NCBI RefSeq assembly: GCF_000375545.1
Contig: NZ_AQXF01000002.1
Location: forward strand, 647,331 to 711,330
Reading direction: 5' to 3'
Origin: Kordiimonas gwangyangensis DSM 19435 = JCM 12864
Lineage (GTDB): Bacteria; Pseudomonadota; Alphaproteobacteria; Sphingomonadales; Kordiimonadaceae
DNA: 64,000 nt
In this document: piece by piece, positions 63,791 through 64,000 of the stretch
Numbering within the stretch: the first letter of the stretch is position 1
How the letters are laid out: each line of letters starts with the position of its first letter
The notes under the pieces: generated by a model
What the model was told of the DNA's origin: nothing
The model's input: the letters and a program-made list of their open reading frames with translations, nothing else
Database searches by the model: none
Made by a program: the position numbers and the translations under genes

Positions 63791-63810
63791 TGGTTGCGGG
63801 AGCAGGATTA
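63791..63810 (-). repeat. tRNA-3'-end-like fragment 1
   Basis: On the minus strand TAATCCTGCTCCCGCAACCA, very like the T-arm/acceptor/CCA end of initiator tRNA-Met, without the rest of a tRNA. Confidence 0.65.
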
Positions 63811-63890
63811 GCCTCGTCGCTATGCACCTCGTCACTCCGCTTCGCTCCGTATGAACACAGTTTCATTCACCAGGCTCCTGCGACAAAGTC

Positions 63891-63926
63891 AAAAGCCCCT
63901 GCCACACGAGGTGACAGGGCCTTTTA
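63891..63926 (-). terminator. hairpin terminator 2 of the tRNA-end repeats
   Basis: AAAAGCCCCTG-CCAC and GTG-ACAGGGCCTTTT pair with two mismatches; U-run on the minus strand, directly after fragment 2 (3'). Confidence 0.65.
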
Positions 63927-63928
63927 AT

Positions 63929-63949
63929 TGGTTGCGGGCTCAGGATTTA
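63929..63949 (-). repeat. tRNA-3'-end-like fragment 2
   Basis: Minus strand AAATCCTGAGCCCGCAACCA, again the 3' end of a tRNA-Met-like gene; the upstream 50 bases do not fold as a tRNA. Confidence 0.65.
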
Positions 63950-64000
63950 GCTTCGCTGACCTTGGCGCTTGATCGCAACGCGACGCGTTGCTGCGCCTGC

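Larger units (their letters stand above)
63403..64000. other. non-coding region with tRNA-3'-end-like repeats
   Basis: About 600 bases without a convincing gene. Contains the ASST promoter at its left, then the repeat units below. Short open frames crossing it have repeat-derived composition and no RBS. Confidence 0.6.

Noticed and set aside
63324..63866. A 180-codon minus-strand frame across the right-hand repeats
   Set aside because: It runs through the tRNA-like fragment and the hairpin, has no RBS and overlaps the ASST start; best seen as non-coding.
63791..63949. A complete tRNA gene at the right end
   Set aside because: Only the 3' 20 bases look tRNA-like; there is no D-arm or anticodon arm, and the T-loop lacks TTCAAAT.

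Overview
The window reads as chromosomal DNA of a marine-type alphaproteobacterium, most like Kordiimonadales or a relative; this is an inference from gene content and order, not a database result. Pointers are the gatC-gatA-gatB unit, the run pyrB / defective pyrC / plsY / dprA / topA / rnr, an EcfG-unlike sigma factor paired with a ChrR-type zinc anti-sigma, and Caulobacter-type TonB receptor genetics. There is no prophage, transposase, CRISPR array, rRNA or intact tRNA. Base composition looks even, so most of the window is core chromosome with one obvious accessory sugar-use island.

Layout. 1-6.2 kb: end of an M1 peptidase, a membrane diguanylate cyclase, two small secreted proteins and a large secreted metzincin protease. 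6.2-11.8 kb: short-chain dehydrogenase, Sel1 protein, CBS-histidine kinase and three glycine-zipper envelope proteins. 11.9-15.2 kb: GatCAB amidotransferase operon. 15.3-19.7 kb: PAS_5 protein, two GNAT acetyltransferases, DUF3089 hydrolase, RuvX, and an HxlR regulator next to an AhpD/CMD-like protein behind a perfect inverted repeat. 19.8-28.9 kb: pyrB, a pseudo-dihydroorotase, plsY, dprA, topA, rnr. 28.9-30.2 kb: ECF sigma/ChrR pair. 30.3-34.1 kb: a four-gene envelope cluster (LpoB-like, COG3014-like, YcfL-like and an unnamed secreted protein). 34.3-39.7 kb: DNA methyltransferase repair protein, an orphan, an amidohydrolase/M19 dipeptidase pair and an NhaC antiporter.

39.8-53.6 kb is the most notable part: a probable beta-1,3-glucan (laminarin) utilisation island. 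It holds a GH3 beta-glucosidase, a LacI regulator, a GPH sugar symporter, a GH16 endoglucanase, a serine hydrolase, a flavin tryptophan-halogenase-like protein, a cupin_8/JmjC-like protein, a SapC protein and a TonB-dependent receptor. Five copies of one 12-bp palindrome (GACAGCGCTGTC, one copy with a single change) lie only upstream of the GH3 gene, the LacI/symporter divergent promoter region and the TonB receptor. The GH3 and receptor promoters each carry a pair of operators 55-56 bp apart with the same TGGACA box between them, so the distant parts appear to form one regulon.

53.7-57.4 kb: proline synthesis, proB divergent from proC-proA. 57.5-60 kb: a secreted protein and a beta-lactamase-fold hydrolase. 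60.2-63.4 kb: a tightly overlapping four-gene unit with an arylsulfotransferase-like protein, two membrane proteins and a PAPS-type sulfotransferase. 63.5-64 kb is non-coding and holds two tRNA-3'-end-like fragments, each followed by a terminator-like hairpin.
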